Assembly: GCA_010279815.1 (NCBI GenBank)
Contig: QEOQ01000242.1
Span: forward strand, 24,806-88,805
Source of the DNA: Brachionus plicatilis
Lineage: Eukaryota > Rotifera > Eurotatoria > Ploima > Brachionidae
Direction: 5' to 3'
DNA: 64,000 nt
Under the pieces are notes generated by a model that ran no database searches, was not told where the DNA came from, and worked only from the letters and a program-made list of their open reading frames with translations. This document shows positions 23,856 to 34,952 of this stretch, piece after piece (position 1 is the first letter of the stretch; every line of letters begins with the position of its first letter). A program made the position numbers and the translations under genes.

Positions 23856-24239
23856 AAACAATTTTTTTGTCGAGCTGAAATTCTCTCAAAATGGATGACC
23901 TATAGGACTTACTATCATAAAAAATAAGCCGTCGCTTGGCATGAAAAAGATTAATTCATTTTTTGTAAAAATAACTTTATGTATAAGTCACTTTTTTTTT
24001 CAATTTTTTTATGTTTTTTTGACTCTTCTACTAATAATATAAAATTAATTCAAAATCAATTTATGTGTTAATAGCTCTTTATTAAAATAAGATTGGGTTT
24101 TTTTCACTTTTTTATAAAAATAAAATTCTACTTATGTGTGAGTCACATAATTTATGTCTTTAAACTTTTTTTATGTTTTTTTTAGTAGTAGTAGTAGTAA
24201 TTATGAGACTTCAGTATAGAAATCTATACTAACACCTTC
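23856..24239. other. Non-coding stretch
   Basis: T-rich sequence with repeated TTTTTATGTTTTTT and TCACTTTTTT words, which also appear at 25385-25590 on the other side of the LINE pieces. A (TAG)n run lies at 24184-24199. The LINE cluster may have landed in one repeat-rich target. Confidence 0.35.
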
Positions 24240-24610
24240 CTGCATTTAGCTCTATAAAAGCTGTGGCAGTCTTTCATTTCTTTCTTTGTTCAATTTCAAA
24301 CACTTCTCTGTCGATATCCGCTTTAAAGCCATTAACTGTCTTTGAGTTGGCAGAACTTTGCAGTACAGCATTCTGACCAACAGAGTGGTTTCAAAGTGGA
24401 ATGCTGTACTACAAAGTGCTGTCAACCCAAGCACCGGCTTTTCTTTTTTTACGATGTTCGCATTTGGTGCTGGTCGTTATTATCAGGACATACAGTTAGT
24501 AGAATTAGTAGTAGTAGTATATAATGCTATTGAGGAACGAAGTTCCTCTAGCAGTGACGACAGTTTACGTCCTGCTATAATAGCCTACGACTAGTTTATT
24601 AGCAATATAT
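24240..24610 (+). pseudogene. LINE reverse transcriptase C-terminus, plus-strand fragment
   Basis: Plus-strand reading gives LTNRVVSKWNAVLQSAVNPS, the usual final motif of CR1/Jockey-type LINE ORF2 (Arg-Val-Val ... Trp-Asn ... Ala-Val). It is followed by FSFFTMFAFGAGRYY and a stop at 24592-24594. Upstream the frame is broken. A local (TAG)n run at 24505-24516 has expanded inside the former coding tail, giving a Val run. Confidence 0.55.
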
Positions 24611-24619
24611 AAAAAATAA

Positions 24620-25378
24620 AGTTAAGTAAAATAATAATTATGATAATAATAAAAGCTTAATCAGACTAACTGCGGAGCAATGCTATATCTAGCCTAGCTA
24701 TGGTAGCTGACTGATTTTAAGATATGTCATAAAAGATTATGTTAATAAAAATTTAATTATTCTTGTTTCAAAAAGGTTTGAGTAATTTGTCTATCTGTTT
24801 TTAAACTTGTTTGTGTATACGGTAATCCTTGTCTCTAGATCAAGTGAATTCCAGTATCCGGCTGTACGGTTAAAGAAAAAATTATGACGAACACCAGCTG
24901 CCTCTCTATGGCAAGATGATTATTTCTGGTACGACCCGCTGGACTGTCCAGTCCATTTGATGCCAATATTTGGATGCCATTTACGAAATGTAATCGGTCG
25001 TGTCCATGCAGAATCTTATGGAGCTGGATGAGATCGCCGCGCTTACGTCGGTCTTCAAGTGTCGTCCATCCGAGGGCCTCTCTTCTCTCCACGTACGGCT
25101 TCGATTTGAGCTTTGGCACAAGCTTGGAGAACCTCCTCTGGACCTTTTCGAGTACGTCAATGTCACCACGTCGGTACGGGTTCCAGGCTGCTACCGCAAA
25201 CTCAAGGTGAGGTCGAACGAATGATTTATAAAGCAAATTGACCAAGTACTGTGAGAAGTGGTTAAAGGTGTTCTTGATGAGACATGCCATCATCGTTGCT
25301 TTTGCCGCCGCACGTTTAGCTTGCTCACCCGGTTTGAGATCACTGGTGATACTGATGCCAAGATCGCGCGTTAATTAA
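24620..25378 (-). pseudogene. 5'-truncated CR1/Jockey-type LINE, RT C-terminus and 3' UTR
   Basis: Minus strand, starting at 25378 with RDLGISITSDLKPGEQAKRA and running on through LYKSFVRPHLEFAVAAWNP, LEKVQRRFSKLVPKL and LGWTTLEDRRKRGDL. This is the thumb/C-terminal region of LINE ORF2. The usual end motif has been lost, the frame closing at 24835. The 3' UTR (24718-24668) carries the shared tail GCTACCATAGC ... TTGCTCCGCAGTTAGTCTG and ends in ATT-type microsatellite at about 24620-24650. GC content near 50% stands out from the surrounding DNA. Sequence 5' of 25378 is missing. Confidence 0.8.
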
Positions 25379-25599
25379 AAGTTTTTTTCACTTTCTCGCA
25401 GCTTTTTTTGAAATAAATTCAACTTCTGTTTTTTCTTTAAGATTCACTTATTTTATGTTATTTTAACTTTTTGATTTTATTTATCGTGCATTTTCACTTG
25501 TTTAAAAATCATATTTTGCAATCTTTTATATATGTTGTATGTATGTGTTGTTTTTAGGTTTTCACTTTTTTATGTTTTTTTCAACCTCATCCATCTGAT

Positions 25600-26039
25600 A
25601 AAGATGATGTAGAGAAAAAGGAAGAAGAAAAAGATGTTTTTTCTATTATCCAATTAATAAAAAAACTAGTCTTTGTATAAACACCACCATCACCGCAACC
25701 AAATCCCCAACTCGTAATTCCTGCTAATTGTCAGTTTTCTCCTACTTTTACAACCAATGGACCTCCTGAATCTCCTTGAAAAGTATCTTTTCCTTGACCA
25801 TTTTCACCAGCGCATATTGAATTTGTGGTATTTATCAACAAGTTATTTGATTGAAAATATTTTAGTCTACAGTCAGATTCGCTCAAAATTGGCATTTCAA
25901 CTTCCATTAGGATAATTGAAGAAAATCCTCCTGAAGACAAGGTGCCCCAACCAGTAGCCCATGCCATTTGATTAGAAAAATCAAAATTTCGACTTGGAAG
26001 ACAAATTGGCAAAATTTGATCTGTGTAATCAACGGGGGA
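25600..26039 (-). pseudogene. Serine protease B: lone Ser exon, disabled
   Basis: Counterpart of exon 3 of protease A. The acceptor (ATTAG|TCC) is at 26040-26041, followed by SPVDYTDQI and the catalytic Ser region. Two disabling changes: Cys191 has become Phe (KDTFQGDSGG), losing a disulfide next to the active site, and a Trp codon is now TGA at 25731-25733 (VGEN|stop). Homology runs on past the stop to about 25600, where it ends at unrelated T-rich DNA. The signal, His/Asp and C-terminal exons are absent. Nonfunctional. Confidence 0.85.
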
Positions 26040-26078
26040 CTAATTTTTCTTAATAATTATAATATTTAAAATATAAAA

Positions 26079-26689
26079 ATAATATAAAAATATGAACCCT
26101 AAAACCAATTAACTTAAAAAATTGTTTTTAATCAGAATTTTTTACCAAAATTTAAATTATAATTACAATGAACTACAGCGAAAAAAATTTAAATTTTTCT
26201 ATTGCAATTTTTAAACTTGAACTAATGATTACAATAAAAATAAGGTAAATACTTTTGCCAAACTTACAATTCAAAATTCATGATCATAATCAAAAACTGA
26301 TTAAAAAATAATCAGACTTGGGCAAAAGTCAAAAAAAAGGTCATTTTAAAGTCTTTTCAAAGTCAAGTCATTTGCCTTGACTTGACTTTGACTTGATAAC
26401 TTTTGCCCAAGTCTGAAAATAATTAACTATATCTTATTTAATAAATTTTGCTTTTTTTAATTTAACTTGATGTGCTTATGATTATCAAAAATGTTTTAAA
26501 ATAACAAATATTCTTTCTTTAATTCATCTTTAATTGATTTTTATAAAATTTATATTTAATATAAAAATATTAACCCTAAAACCAATTTACTTAAAAAAAT
26601 GATTTTAATCAGAATTTTTTACTAAAATTTAAATTCCAATTACTTACAATGACCTACAGCGAAAAATATTTAAATTTTTCTATTGCAAA
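26079..26689. repeat. Direct repeat of 130 bp within duplicated intron
   Basis: 26079-26213 and 26554-26689 are about 85-90% alike (shared ACCCTAAAACCAATT, TAATCAGAATTTTTTAC, GACCTACAGCGAAAAA variants). Both lie in the sequence matching protease A intron 2. The hAT MITE at 26313-26415 lies between them. Confidence 0.7.
26313..26415. mobile_element. 103-bp hAT MITE, perfect 8-bp duplication
   Basis: Ends CAGACTTGGGCAAAAGTC and ACTTTTGCCCAAGTCTG. Flanked by AAAATAAT on both sides (26305-26312 and 26416-26423). CAG ends and an 8-bp duplication are typical of hAT. The interior repeats AAGTCAAGTCA. Confidence 0.9.
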
Positions 26690-26691
26690 CT

Positions 26692-27055
26692 TGTTAGTCT
26701 AGGGAATTTGGCCTGAATACCTTCGATTAACTTCAGAGGAGATAGAGAGAAGACAAAGAACAAAATCGTGTTGAATAAACGTTTATTATTAATTTAAAGT
26801 AAATAGGAAAAATACAAGTTAAAAAACTCTCCTTTTTAAGAATTACAACTTCTATTTATATTCAGTAGTTGTAACTTAAAAAGGTCATTAATCATAAAGA
26901 ATTTAAATAAAGATAAGTTGTGAATTAAATCGGTTATAAAGATTTATGACATATGATAAATGATTCATAAAAACATAAAGATAAAATCTAGATAAGTTGT
27001 GAAAATTGATTAGGTTAATTTAAATAGTTGAAACGGTTATTTTCACACCGTAAAA
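26692..27055 (-). repeat. 3' LTR of the Ty3-type element
   Basis: Full-length LTR of about 362 bp. Its 26807-27053 part matches 36605-36851 with about two differences. It holds AATAAA-type signals near 26775 (minus-strand TTTATTCAACAC region). The env-like frame ends inside its first bases. Confidence 0.85.
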
Positions 27056-27719
27056 TTACCCGTAAAATTTTGATTTTCTCTAAATTCAGATTTTCGCTGT
27101 TCTTCTAAATTGTTAGAAAATTTATTTTTCTCTGAGTTTAATGTCCAGTATGGGAAACATTTGACACAGAAATTGCATCCTAGGAAAAAAAGAAGTAATA
27201 TGAAAATACTATTAAAGACTAACAGAATAATTCCAAATGTTTTCATAAAAATCAAATTTAAACCATTCTTTATTTCCATTCTTGTTTCGATGACGTTCGC
27301 TTTGATATTAGAAGTGTCTGACGAATGTGAATACCAAGTACTAGCCGACATTTCATGATTTACTATTTCTTGAAACGTTGATAGAAGATCTATTCCATCA
27401 AGCAATAGAGGATTATGATGATCGTTTAATTCTTTTATCTTATTTCCCAAGTAATCAAAACTAAAAAAATGAATTTTTGAATTAGGTACACATTAGATCG
27501 AAAATTTTTTCTAACTATAGTGTAGTTTTGGTTTACTAATTGTATATATTGTATGACTCTATTACAAAGTACAAGATTAGATACTTGCCTAATAATATTG
27601 TTATAAGTTAAAAATCCTGTTTTTGACGAATTCTTTATTCTATATTAAAAATAAAAGGTTGATCTGTAAAGCACTGCGAAGTATTCTCATTGCGTGTATC
27701 CGTCAAAATTTCTATTTCG
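27043..27719 (-). pseudogene. Env-like ORF, C-terminal (membrane-anchor) part
   Basis: Minus strand. The last open part (27450-27043) carries a strong membrane segment near its residues 70-92 (IILLVFNSIFILLLFFLG), then a Cys-containing cytoplasmic tail. This is the layout of the transmembrane subunit of retroviral-type envelope proteins. Coding homology continues toward 27719 with stops and a frameshift. The hAT insertion at 27720 separates it from the surface part at 32500-33165. It ends within the LTR. Described only; not functional. Confidence 0.65.
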
Positions 27720-27893
27720 CTTAAAGATGGAAGTTCAATTACCTTCTACACTACTATAGGTACAATTTATAAAGCGGACTGTTTGTCTGTAAACATACAA
27801 TTATATCCGAAAAAATGACGTGAACGTCTTCGTGTACGTGTACTTTATACGTACATGTGCCCGAACTTGAACTAAAAAAAAAACTCGGATATT

Positions 27894-28167
27894 TGTAACC
27901 GGTTTATACTAAACAATGTTCAATCTTTAAAAGCTTTATTTAAGATATTGAACGTCATGAAGTCCTAAGAATGGAATTCTTATTTATACCTTTATGCTTG
28001 TGTCAAGAACACGAGCTTATAATTAACTCAAGATGTGAGCTTAGTGCTTAATGTATATGTCAGCATTTCGAAGCGTCTAACTTCTGAGATATGTGACAAG
28101 TATAATTCTTACTTATCTTTGTGCATCAGTTGACAGGCTGATGAATAAGTGATTATTCAGGGTAACA
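27894..28167 (-). repeat. LTR of second retroelement
   Basis: 274 bp, minus strand TGTTACCCTGAATAATC ... CCGGTTACA. It holds a TATA box (GGTATAAATAAG) and a polyadenylation signal (AAATAAAGC), with the polypurine tract directly before it. A different family from the 26692-36853 element. Confidence 0.75.
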
Positions 28168-28289
28168 TATCCCCCTGTTTAAGATTGCATCGTCCTCGAT
28201 GAACTCAATTTTTAGAACTTCAGTTTGACAAAAAAAATATAATTGAAAATTAATTAATTGAATAAATAAAATGATTATTAATTGCTTCT

Positions 28290-28583
28290 TTATAAAATAA
28301 ATCTACTATCTTCATTTGCTTCCTGTTCTCTTATTTGTTTTCTAAGTTGTTTGTTTTTATCGTTTTTCTTGATGAAATCTTCTGCATCGTTGACCATAAT
28401 ATTTGTTAAATTAATTTGTGATTTAACATTATCTATCGACAGGTTTGGATATTTTTGTTTTATAAGTATTACTTTTTGGTTAAATGTTAGTTTTTTCCAT
28501 TCGTCAAGTATCCATTTGTTTTCTTCTTTAGATGCGAACTCTTGAAGATTTATAATTTTCTTAATTGATTCAAAATGTTCCAT
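28290..28583 (-). CDS. Small ORF after env in second retroelement, unknown
   Basis: 97 codons with a true ATG, highly charged and helix-prone (KIINLQEFASKEENK ... DFIKKNDKNKQLRKQIRE). It sits between the env-like tail and the polypurine tract, where some retroviruses carry accessory genes. No family recognised and no evidence of function; it could equally be a remnant of an inserted fragment. Confidence 0.4.
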   Translation of the reverse strand: MEHFESIKKIINLQEFASKEENKWILDEWKKLTFNQKVILIKQKYPNLSIDNVKSQINLTNIMVNDAEDFIKKNDKNKQLRKQIREQEANEDSRFIL

Positions 28584-28689
28584 TCTATATTGTGAGATAT
28601 GAAAGTAAAATATTAATTTTCTCTTTTATTTTTTTTTTTTTTTTTTAACACATATTTATAAACAAAAATATAATTGTTTCAATATTTAT

Positions 28690-28870
28690 TGAATCAGCAC
28701 ATCTGCTGGCTTCGTTTCCGCACTACTTCGCTTGTTTAAGCTATTATTTAAACGACGTTTAATTTTACATTTGTATAAGCGAGAGTTGCATTTTATTATA
28801 ACATAAATAAAAATTAAACTCATGAATGCTGCGACTGTAATTATTATAATTCCCAGGAGTCCTGATTTTT
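28690..28870 (-). pseudogene. Env-like membrane tail of second retroelement
   Basis: Minus-strand reading gives a membrane span (GLLGIIIITVAAFMSLIFI) followed by a basic cytoplasmic tail of about 35 residues ending in a stop at about 28690. Everything upstream is missing at 28912. The type I membrane layout just before a polypurine tract and LTR marks it as the end of an env-like gene. Confidence 0.55.
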
Positions 28871-29232
28871 CTATTAAACGATAGATTTATGTTATCACCT
28901 CGTTTATATTATGCAAGAATTGGTGTAGATACATGTACACGAACACGCATCCGAATTGAAACTCGGGTATTTACACGTAAACGTACACGTTTCTTGTTGA
29001 AAAATCTTATATTTTAAATATCCGAGCAAAAAAAAATATAAATTTTTTGTTTTAAAAATTTAAATCACCAAATTTTCTATGAATTTTGTTATGTTATTTT
29101 TTCAATTATTTAAAATTATAATTAAAATTTTTTTTCTAAGTTTACAATTTTGGAAAAATTTATTTTTGAAGAAAAAAAAAACAATTTTTAAATCAATTTT
29201 TTTTTCTTTTTGATAGAAAAACTAATTAAATT

Positions 29233-32042
29233 ATGCCACCAAGACGAACAAGAAATTCAAATCGCAATAATAATGCTCAATCGAATTCAGCTCCAGAAAA
29301 TTCATCGAATAGCTTTCATTCTGAAAATGAAGAATCAAGCCAAACATCTAGTCAAACAACTCAACCATCTAGTCAAACGACTGAAAATAATGAATTTCAT
29401 TTTACTGAAGAAGGTAATTATATTTTATTTAATTAAGTAAAATTAAAAATTAAAATGTGGTTATTGTATCCTGGTAATAAATGTTCTTAAAATATTGAAC
29501 TTATTTTTTCGATTTCAAAAATTCGATACTTTTAAAAATATTCAAACTTTTTTTTTCTTTTAAATCGTAATGTGAAGAAAGAAAATAAATTAAATTTTTT
29601 TAAAGCATGTATAAGATAGAGTTTCTTTTATGTTGAAAAATTTTGCATCTTTTTTCATTTAAATGCTTATAGTACTATATAATGGAGGCTTTAAACTTTG
29701 AAAAAAGTGAGTTTTATTAATTTAATTATTAATTAAGTTCAGGTCAGACTTGACAGGTTGATTAATGATGGTTTAAATGATGTATTTCAAAAGAAAATAA
29801 TTCGAATTAATGGTAAAAATATTAAATATTCGGCAATTCTAAAATTTTTTGATTTTGTTACCGAACTCGAAACAAAACCAAAGAGATCAATTGAATTTAA
29901 ATGTTTTCAGTGTGATATAGTATATAAAGCCAAGTTAGGAGAATCTGGTAATTTGAAAAAGCATTTAGAAAAGCGTCACAAAAATTTAGACAATTGGCTA
30001 AAGAGTTACCTAAAACATATTCACAGAAATTCAAGAAAATGGAATTTAGACAATAGTTTATCTGATTTAGCAAAATATTTTTTGACGTCCTCAACTGGAA
30101 TGAAAGAATTAGATAATCCTTATTTGAGAAAGATGTTAAATTTTGAAATACCATCTCAACAAACTTTTAAATCTAATATTCTTCCAGAACTTCTTCAAAA
30201 TATAAACAAATCATTCGAAGAAATGTTAAATGAGGCTAAATCAATTTGCCTTATCACAGATTTATGGTCAAATAGATCAAATGAACAATATTTAGCTCTC
30301 ACTGTCTCAATGGTGAAAAATGATCATTCCAAAAAGATTAGAATAATTGGGATGACTCCAACAAATGGTTCATCAAATGCTGAGTCAATCAAAGTGTGTA
30401 TTGAACGTATCATTAATGCTTTCAATTTTGATAAGCGCAAAATTATTGGTATTTGTTGTGACCAAGGTTCTTCTTTATTAAGGCTTTTCAGACAAAATCA
30501 AAATGATTTATTTGATGATCATATTTTTTTTCCTCAAAACGACAATTTTAGTAGAAATTACTCAGTTCGAAATGAAAATCAAGAATTTGAACTAATTTAT
30601 GCATTCTCTCAAATTGATAGAGAAATTCAAGAGGTAGCTGATGATGAAGTAATATTTATTGAAGAAGTTCATGTCGAAGAAGACGATGAGGAAATAGAGA
30701 ATAAAGATATAGAATTAAATACAAGTTCATTTACCGATCAATTACTTAATAGCGACGAAAATCCAAACTCGAATTACCTAGATGAAACAGAATCAGATCA
30801 GATTAATTTTTTGAATATAGAAATCGGAACTAATTCAATTCCTCGGTATTCATGTGCCGCTCACAAAATAAACTCAGCAGTAAGATCATCCATAAAATCA
30901 TGTAGATTGTTAAGTAAAATGCTTTCGCGGCTATCAAATTATGCAGCATCAATTAGAAGATCAAATATCAATTCGCTTGATTTTATAAATAAGAAATGCA
31001 AACTTCGTTGTGAAAATGGAACAAGGTGGTCTTCATCTTATTTAATGTTGGAATCATTTTACAACGCATCTGAAAAAGGTGCCTCTGTAAAAACTAGGGA
31101 TTTATAATTAAAAGATTAACTTTAGTAAACCAATTTTTATTCTGTTCAAATTATTTTAATGTAAAAGTTTAAATAGTGGTTAAATTATAGCGTCATACTA
31201 GTAGAAAAGGAAAGTAGGATTTGCTAGGCATAACACCTCTAATAACAATAACCGATGTCCTTCTTCAAAGGATAAGATTATTTCCTATTTAAAAATTCTG
31301 TATCCACTTTATACATTTTCCATTTTGTCACAAAAAACCGATTGGACTATTGGTGATATTATTCCATCAGTATGCATAATTTTAAATGAATCACTTTCTG
31401 TGACAAACGAACGTGGTGAAAGGAAGAAATTGATTGAAGAATTAAATAAAGCCATTCGTACAAGATTCGATTTCGAAATAAATTCATAAATATATTTGGC
31501 AGCTGCATTACTTAATATATCCAAATTGGAATTGTGGTATACTGAAGAATATGGCTTAGAATACAGAACAAGAGCAAAAGCATCATTTAAAAAAAACAGT
31601 GGCATTCTTTCTTAATGATATTTTTGAATCACCTGAAGATGTTTCTAGAACAACAAACCAACAGAGGGTTAGAATCTATCAAAATAGTGATAATAGAGTT
31701 TTAAAAGGATTAGTTAAATCTAGACCATATCAAACACCTGCAGATTCTACAAGAATTAATAAGTTAAATCAAATCAGGGTAGAATATGATTCTTATTTAG
31801 ATTTTATTGAAGACGGAAGAAATTTACAAAAATCAACTTAAGCATTCTGGAATGAGTTGAGTTATAAATTTCCTAATTTAAGCATCGTTTCAAGAAAAGT
31901 TTTTTCGATTCCAGCTTCAAGTGCATTAATTGAACACTTTTTTAGTATTTGTGGATTAGCATGTGATAAATGGTCAATGAGCATGAATCCTGAAACGTTG
32001 ATCGAAAAGGTTTTGATGAGAGTAAATATTGATTTATTATAA
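29233..32042 (+). pseudogene. BED-finger hAT transposase, broken
   Basis: Exon 1 runs 29233-29413 (ATG, MPPRRTRNSNRNN..., Ser/Thr/Gln-rich) with donor GAAG|GTAATT; an intron of about 330 bp follows. The main exon (from about 29742) carries a BED zinc finger (CFQC ... HLEKRH, about 29905-29985). Next come the first catalytic Asp in CLITDLWSNR, the second in GICCDQGSS, the CAAHKIN motif and NGTRWSSS. Breaks: stop at 31105-31107, another near 31486, a frameshift near 31595, and a stop at 31839-31841. The C-terminal hATC domain (FPNLSIVSRKVFSIPASSAL ... FFSICG) ends at 32042. An acidic insert with many Glu/Asp lies between residues about 275 and 360. Once about 750 residues; now inactive. Confidence 0.85.
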
Positions 32043-32499
32043 ATCAGTAAATTATATAAATTATTTTTCGTTAAATTAAATAAAAATTTAAATTACTTTA
32101 ATTTTTAAATTTAAATAAATACAGTTTCGAATTTTATTTAGAATTTTGATCATTATAAACGCTTTTTTGACAGTTAACGTGTACGTGTACGTGTAAATAC
32201 CCGAGTTTCAATTCGGATACGTGTTCGTGTACATGTAAATATCCGAGTTTTTTGTTAGTTCAAGTTCGGGCCCATGTTCGTATAAAGTACACTTACACGA
32301 AGACGTACACGCCATTTTTTCGGATATAATTGTATGCTTACAGACAAACAGTCCGCTTTATAAATTGTACCTATAGTAGTGTAGAAGGTAATTGAACTTC
32401 CATCTTTAAGAAAATGTGTAAGATATTTGTCTTCATTTTTTGAAAAAAGGTTAAGTGTCGATTTAAAATTTAAACATTCATTAAAAAGTATTCCTTTTT

Positions 32500-33165
32500 T
32501 TATTTTATATCTTCGAAAACTCTAAAGCTATTGTCAACAAGTAACAATTCTTTCATTTCTTCTACATTTGAACTCTGAGGTACTTTGTTATTTATATCTT
32601 GGTTAGTTTTTCTACTCAGATAAATTCCTTTAACTGTTTTTAAGACTGAGACATTACAAATTATTTGAATTCCGGAAGCTTGAACTGCTAAATGTGATTC
32701 ACTTATTAAAATATCACTATCTTTATCATATTTGAAGTCTTCCAAAGTGATTTTGTATAGTGGGCATTCGTGATAAATGGCTTTATCCCATATTATAATG
32801 GAATCATGAAGATAACAAAAAAGATCTTTAGCTTGACATTTTAAACCGAAAAAATTATCAAATTGATTTTTAGCTGTTATTAATTTTGGTGAGAAAGAAC
32901 AAGAAAATGTTTCGCTTTTTCTTTCATTTAACCATGAAAATGTTGCTTTTGGATTAGCATAATAGGTACAATATTCAGCATTACAATTCATAGGCGATTC
33001 TCTGCATTTTTTAGTAAAAACCATTATTTTGCATTCATCGTTAGTTAGTTTTACAGGTTCTGTTCTGAGCGATTCAAATTTTTCACCCCAAAACGACATG
33101 GATGTAGCTAAAATATGTTTTTTCATCAGGCAATGATAACCATTTACATAAATTTGGTGTTCCAT
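32500..33165 (-). pseudogene. Env-like ORF, surface part
   Basis: 221 codons, Cys-rich (about 11 Cys), following the integrase-chromodomain ORF by 66 bp. The hydrophobic signal-peptide-like start lies at the end of the upstream frame (see 33232-33993), so a frameshift separates signal and body. The hAT cuts the gene after its stop at 32500. Together with 27043-27719 it forms one env-like gene in three pieces. Dead. Confidence 0.6.
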
Positions 33166-33231
33166 TCTTCCTAAAACATTTAGTTTATTTTCGAACTGAC
33201 AACATTTTGGTTAAATTTCAATTCAAAATAC

Positions 33232-33993
33232 TTATTCAATATGTGATTCGTATTCAACAATCTTTCTATGATAAGAATGCGAACAAAACAAAAAACTACC
33301 GTTTAAATTTATTCCTTTTATTATATTTAGATTTTCAGTGAATATTGAAGGGATTATGCAAAACCAAAATAAAAAGCTTATAAAATATGATTTGTTTAAT
33401 GTATATTTTCGCTTTGGACGTTGTGATTTAATGAATTGTAATCCTGATTTATAATCGTTTATTAGTTTAAAGTTGTTAAAATACTTTTCAGGAATCCAAG
33501 ATGATTCCGATAATGGAAGATTTTTCCATTTTACTAGATAAAGATTATCGTTATCGATTATTTTATGCTTTTGAATTTTTTCAATTTCGGCACTCTCTTC
33601 TGGAAGAGACGAATCGTCTTCCACCAATTTAATTTTATGTCTCGGATAAGAGTCCTTTAAAGTTTCGATAAGAGCATTCTTAATAATATAATTACCACGT
33701 TTGGTGTGACCTGACACTTTATATGGTCCCTTGAACCTTGGTTCTAGTTTATTAAGGAGTCCTTCGCATTTTAAGAATACAGTTTTTCCAATGTCAATTC
33801 GTTTCTCAACAATATTAGTAGATTTATTCTGTGTTTTAATTTGGCGTTCTTGAAATGCTTTTAAATTTTTTAGCGCTAAAGGACGTGTACTTTCAAATAG
33901 TTTTTTAATTTCTTTACTTCTTTCCAAGATAGCATTTGAATCTTCTTTTTCAGTTGAATAATCATTAAATGGGATCATTTTCCTTCCGAACAT
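33232..33993 (-). pseudogene. Integrase C-terminal part with chromodomain, running into env signal
   Basis: Minus strand. The integrase C-terminal fold (GLLNKLEPRFKGPYKV, about residues 75-90) is followed by a chromodomain with YLVKWKNLPLSESSWIPE near residues 155-172. This is the feature of chromoviruses, which direct integration to marked chromatin. The same frame then runs into a hydrophobic segment (SYFISFLFWFCIIPSIF) that looks like the signal peptide of the env-like protein. Pol and env are therefore fused in frame or overlap here. Confidence 0.8.
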
Positions 33994-34071
33994 TAGTTCA
34001 AAAGGTGTGTGACCCGTAGCCGAATGAACTCTCGATTGGTATGCGATTAAAAAAAATGGATGGAACTTATG

Positions 34072-34952
34072 TCAGTTATTAGTATTGGCTTCAGCATGTT
34101 TTCTTAAACAATTTGCTAAAGTCTGATTTAATCTCTCTGTAATCCCATTAGTTCTTGGATTATAATCTGAGGTTTTGATATGTTTAAAACCTAAATTTGT
34201 TTTTAAACTTTCTAATACATTGTTACAAGATTCCCTTCCTTGGTCGGATAAAAGTTCCTCAAATGGACCAAACATACTAATATATTCAGTTAATATAGAA
34301 GCTATTTCATTAGCTGATTTTGATCGTATTGGTTTAGCAAACGAAAATCTTGTTACAAATTCAATTATTACTAATATACCATAAGACCAAGAATAAGGTC
34401 TATCATAACACGTTTAAAAATTTTGCTAATGCTACTTGTTTGTGCAGGATGGTATTTTACAATTTCTTTGTTATTTCGATTGCAAACAGTGAACTTTTTT
34501 ACAAATTTTTTTATATAATCAAATATGTTTTTCCAATAAAATGTGTCTTTCAGTCTCTGATATGTGGATTCAGTTTGAAAGTGTCCAAAATTGTGTGCCT
34601 TTTCAGTAATTTCTGCCCGCAATTCTGGCTTTGGTACTTCTAAATATTTTCCAGTTTTATGGATAAAAAGTTTATTGTTTTCAAAACGATAATTTTTTGC
34701 CAAATTTTGAATATTTGTTGCTAATTTTTTTGAAATACCTGGTACAAGTTTTCCAAATTGGATGAAGTGGATTAAGTTGGGATTTTCCCGCACGTCTAAT
34801 ATAATTTTATCATTTAAAACTTGTGTTGTTGTCATACAAATCAGAAAGTCAATTACTGGTCTACTGATTGCATCAACATTTCCATGTTCAGAGCCTTTTC
34901 TATAAACGACGTCAAAGTCGTACTCCTGAAGAAATATTGTTAGGTAATCCAA
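34072..34952 (-). pseudogene. RNase H remnant, zinc-binding and catalytic core of integrase
   Basis: Two frames (34952-34371, 34275-34072). First comes the end of the RNase H/connection (VVYRKGSEHGNVDAISR). Next is the integrase HHCC-type zinc motif (HNFGHFQ ... CNRN; the last Cys is replaced by Asn), followed by the first catalytic Asp in RVMIDLILG. After a frameshift come the second Asp (LLSDQGRE) and the Glu (GITERLNQTL). Most of RNase H is missing. Inactive. Confidence 0.8.

Larger units (their letters stand above)
27894..28912 (-). mobile_element. 5'-truncated second LTR retroelement (env tail, small ORF, LTR)
   Basis: Interrupts the left arm of the hAT: the arm breaks after GGATATT at 27893 and resumes at ACATGTACACGAACACG (about 28915). 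Minus-strand order: env-like membrane tail (28870-28690), a small ORF (28583-28290), polypurine tract AAACAGGGGGATA (28180-28168) and one LTR. Only the 3' part of the element is present, with no matching LTR or target duplication, so this is not a standard integration. Confidence 0.75.
27720..32410 (+). mobile_element. hAT DNA transposon with long terminal inverted repeats
   Basis: The left end (27720-27893 plus 28913-28990) and right end (32410-32182) are inverted copies sharing CTTAAAGATGGAAG, CACTACTATAGGTACAATT, AAAGCGGACTGTTTGTCTGT and ATTATATCCGAAAAAATG. Arms are about 230-250 bp, long for a hAT. Inner parts hold repeats of ACGTGTACGTGTA type. Between them lies a broken BED-hAT transposase. 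A truncated LTR element interrupts the left arm. No 8-bp duplication recognised. Confidence 0.8.

Noticed and set aside
24974..25224. Two plus-strand frames over the LINE
   Set aside because: Shadows of the GC-rich minus-strand reverse transcriptase.
31309..31605. Minus-strand 98-codon frame
   Set aside because: Opposite the plus-strand hAT transposase remnant, whose family motifs are clear.
34350..34643. Plus-strand open frame
   Set aside because: Lies opposite the integrase/zinc region of the minus-strand retroelement; a shadow.
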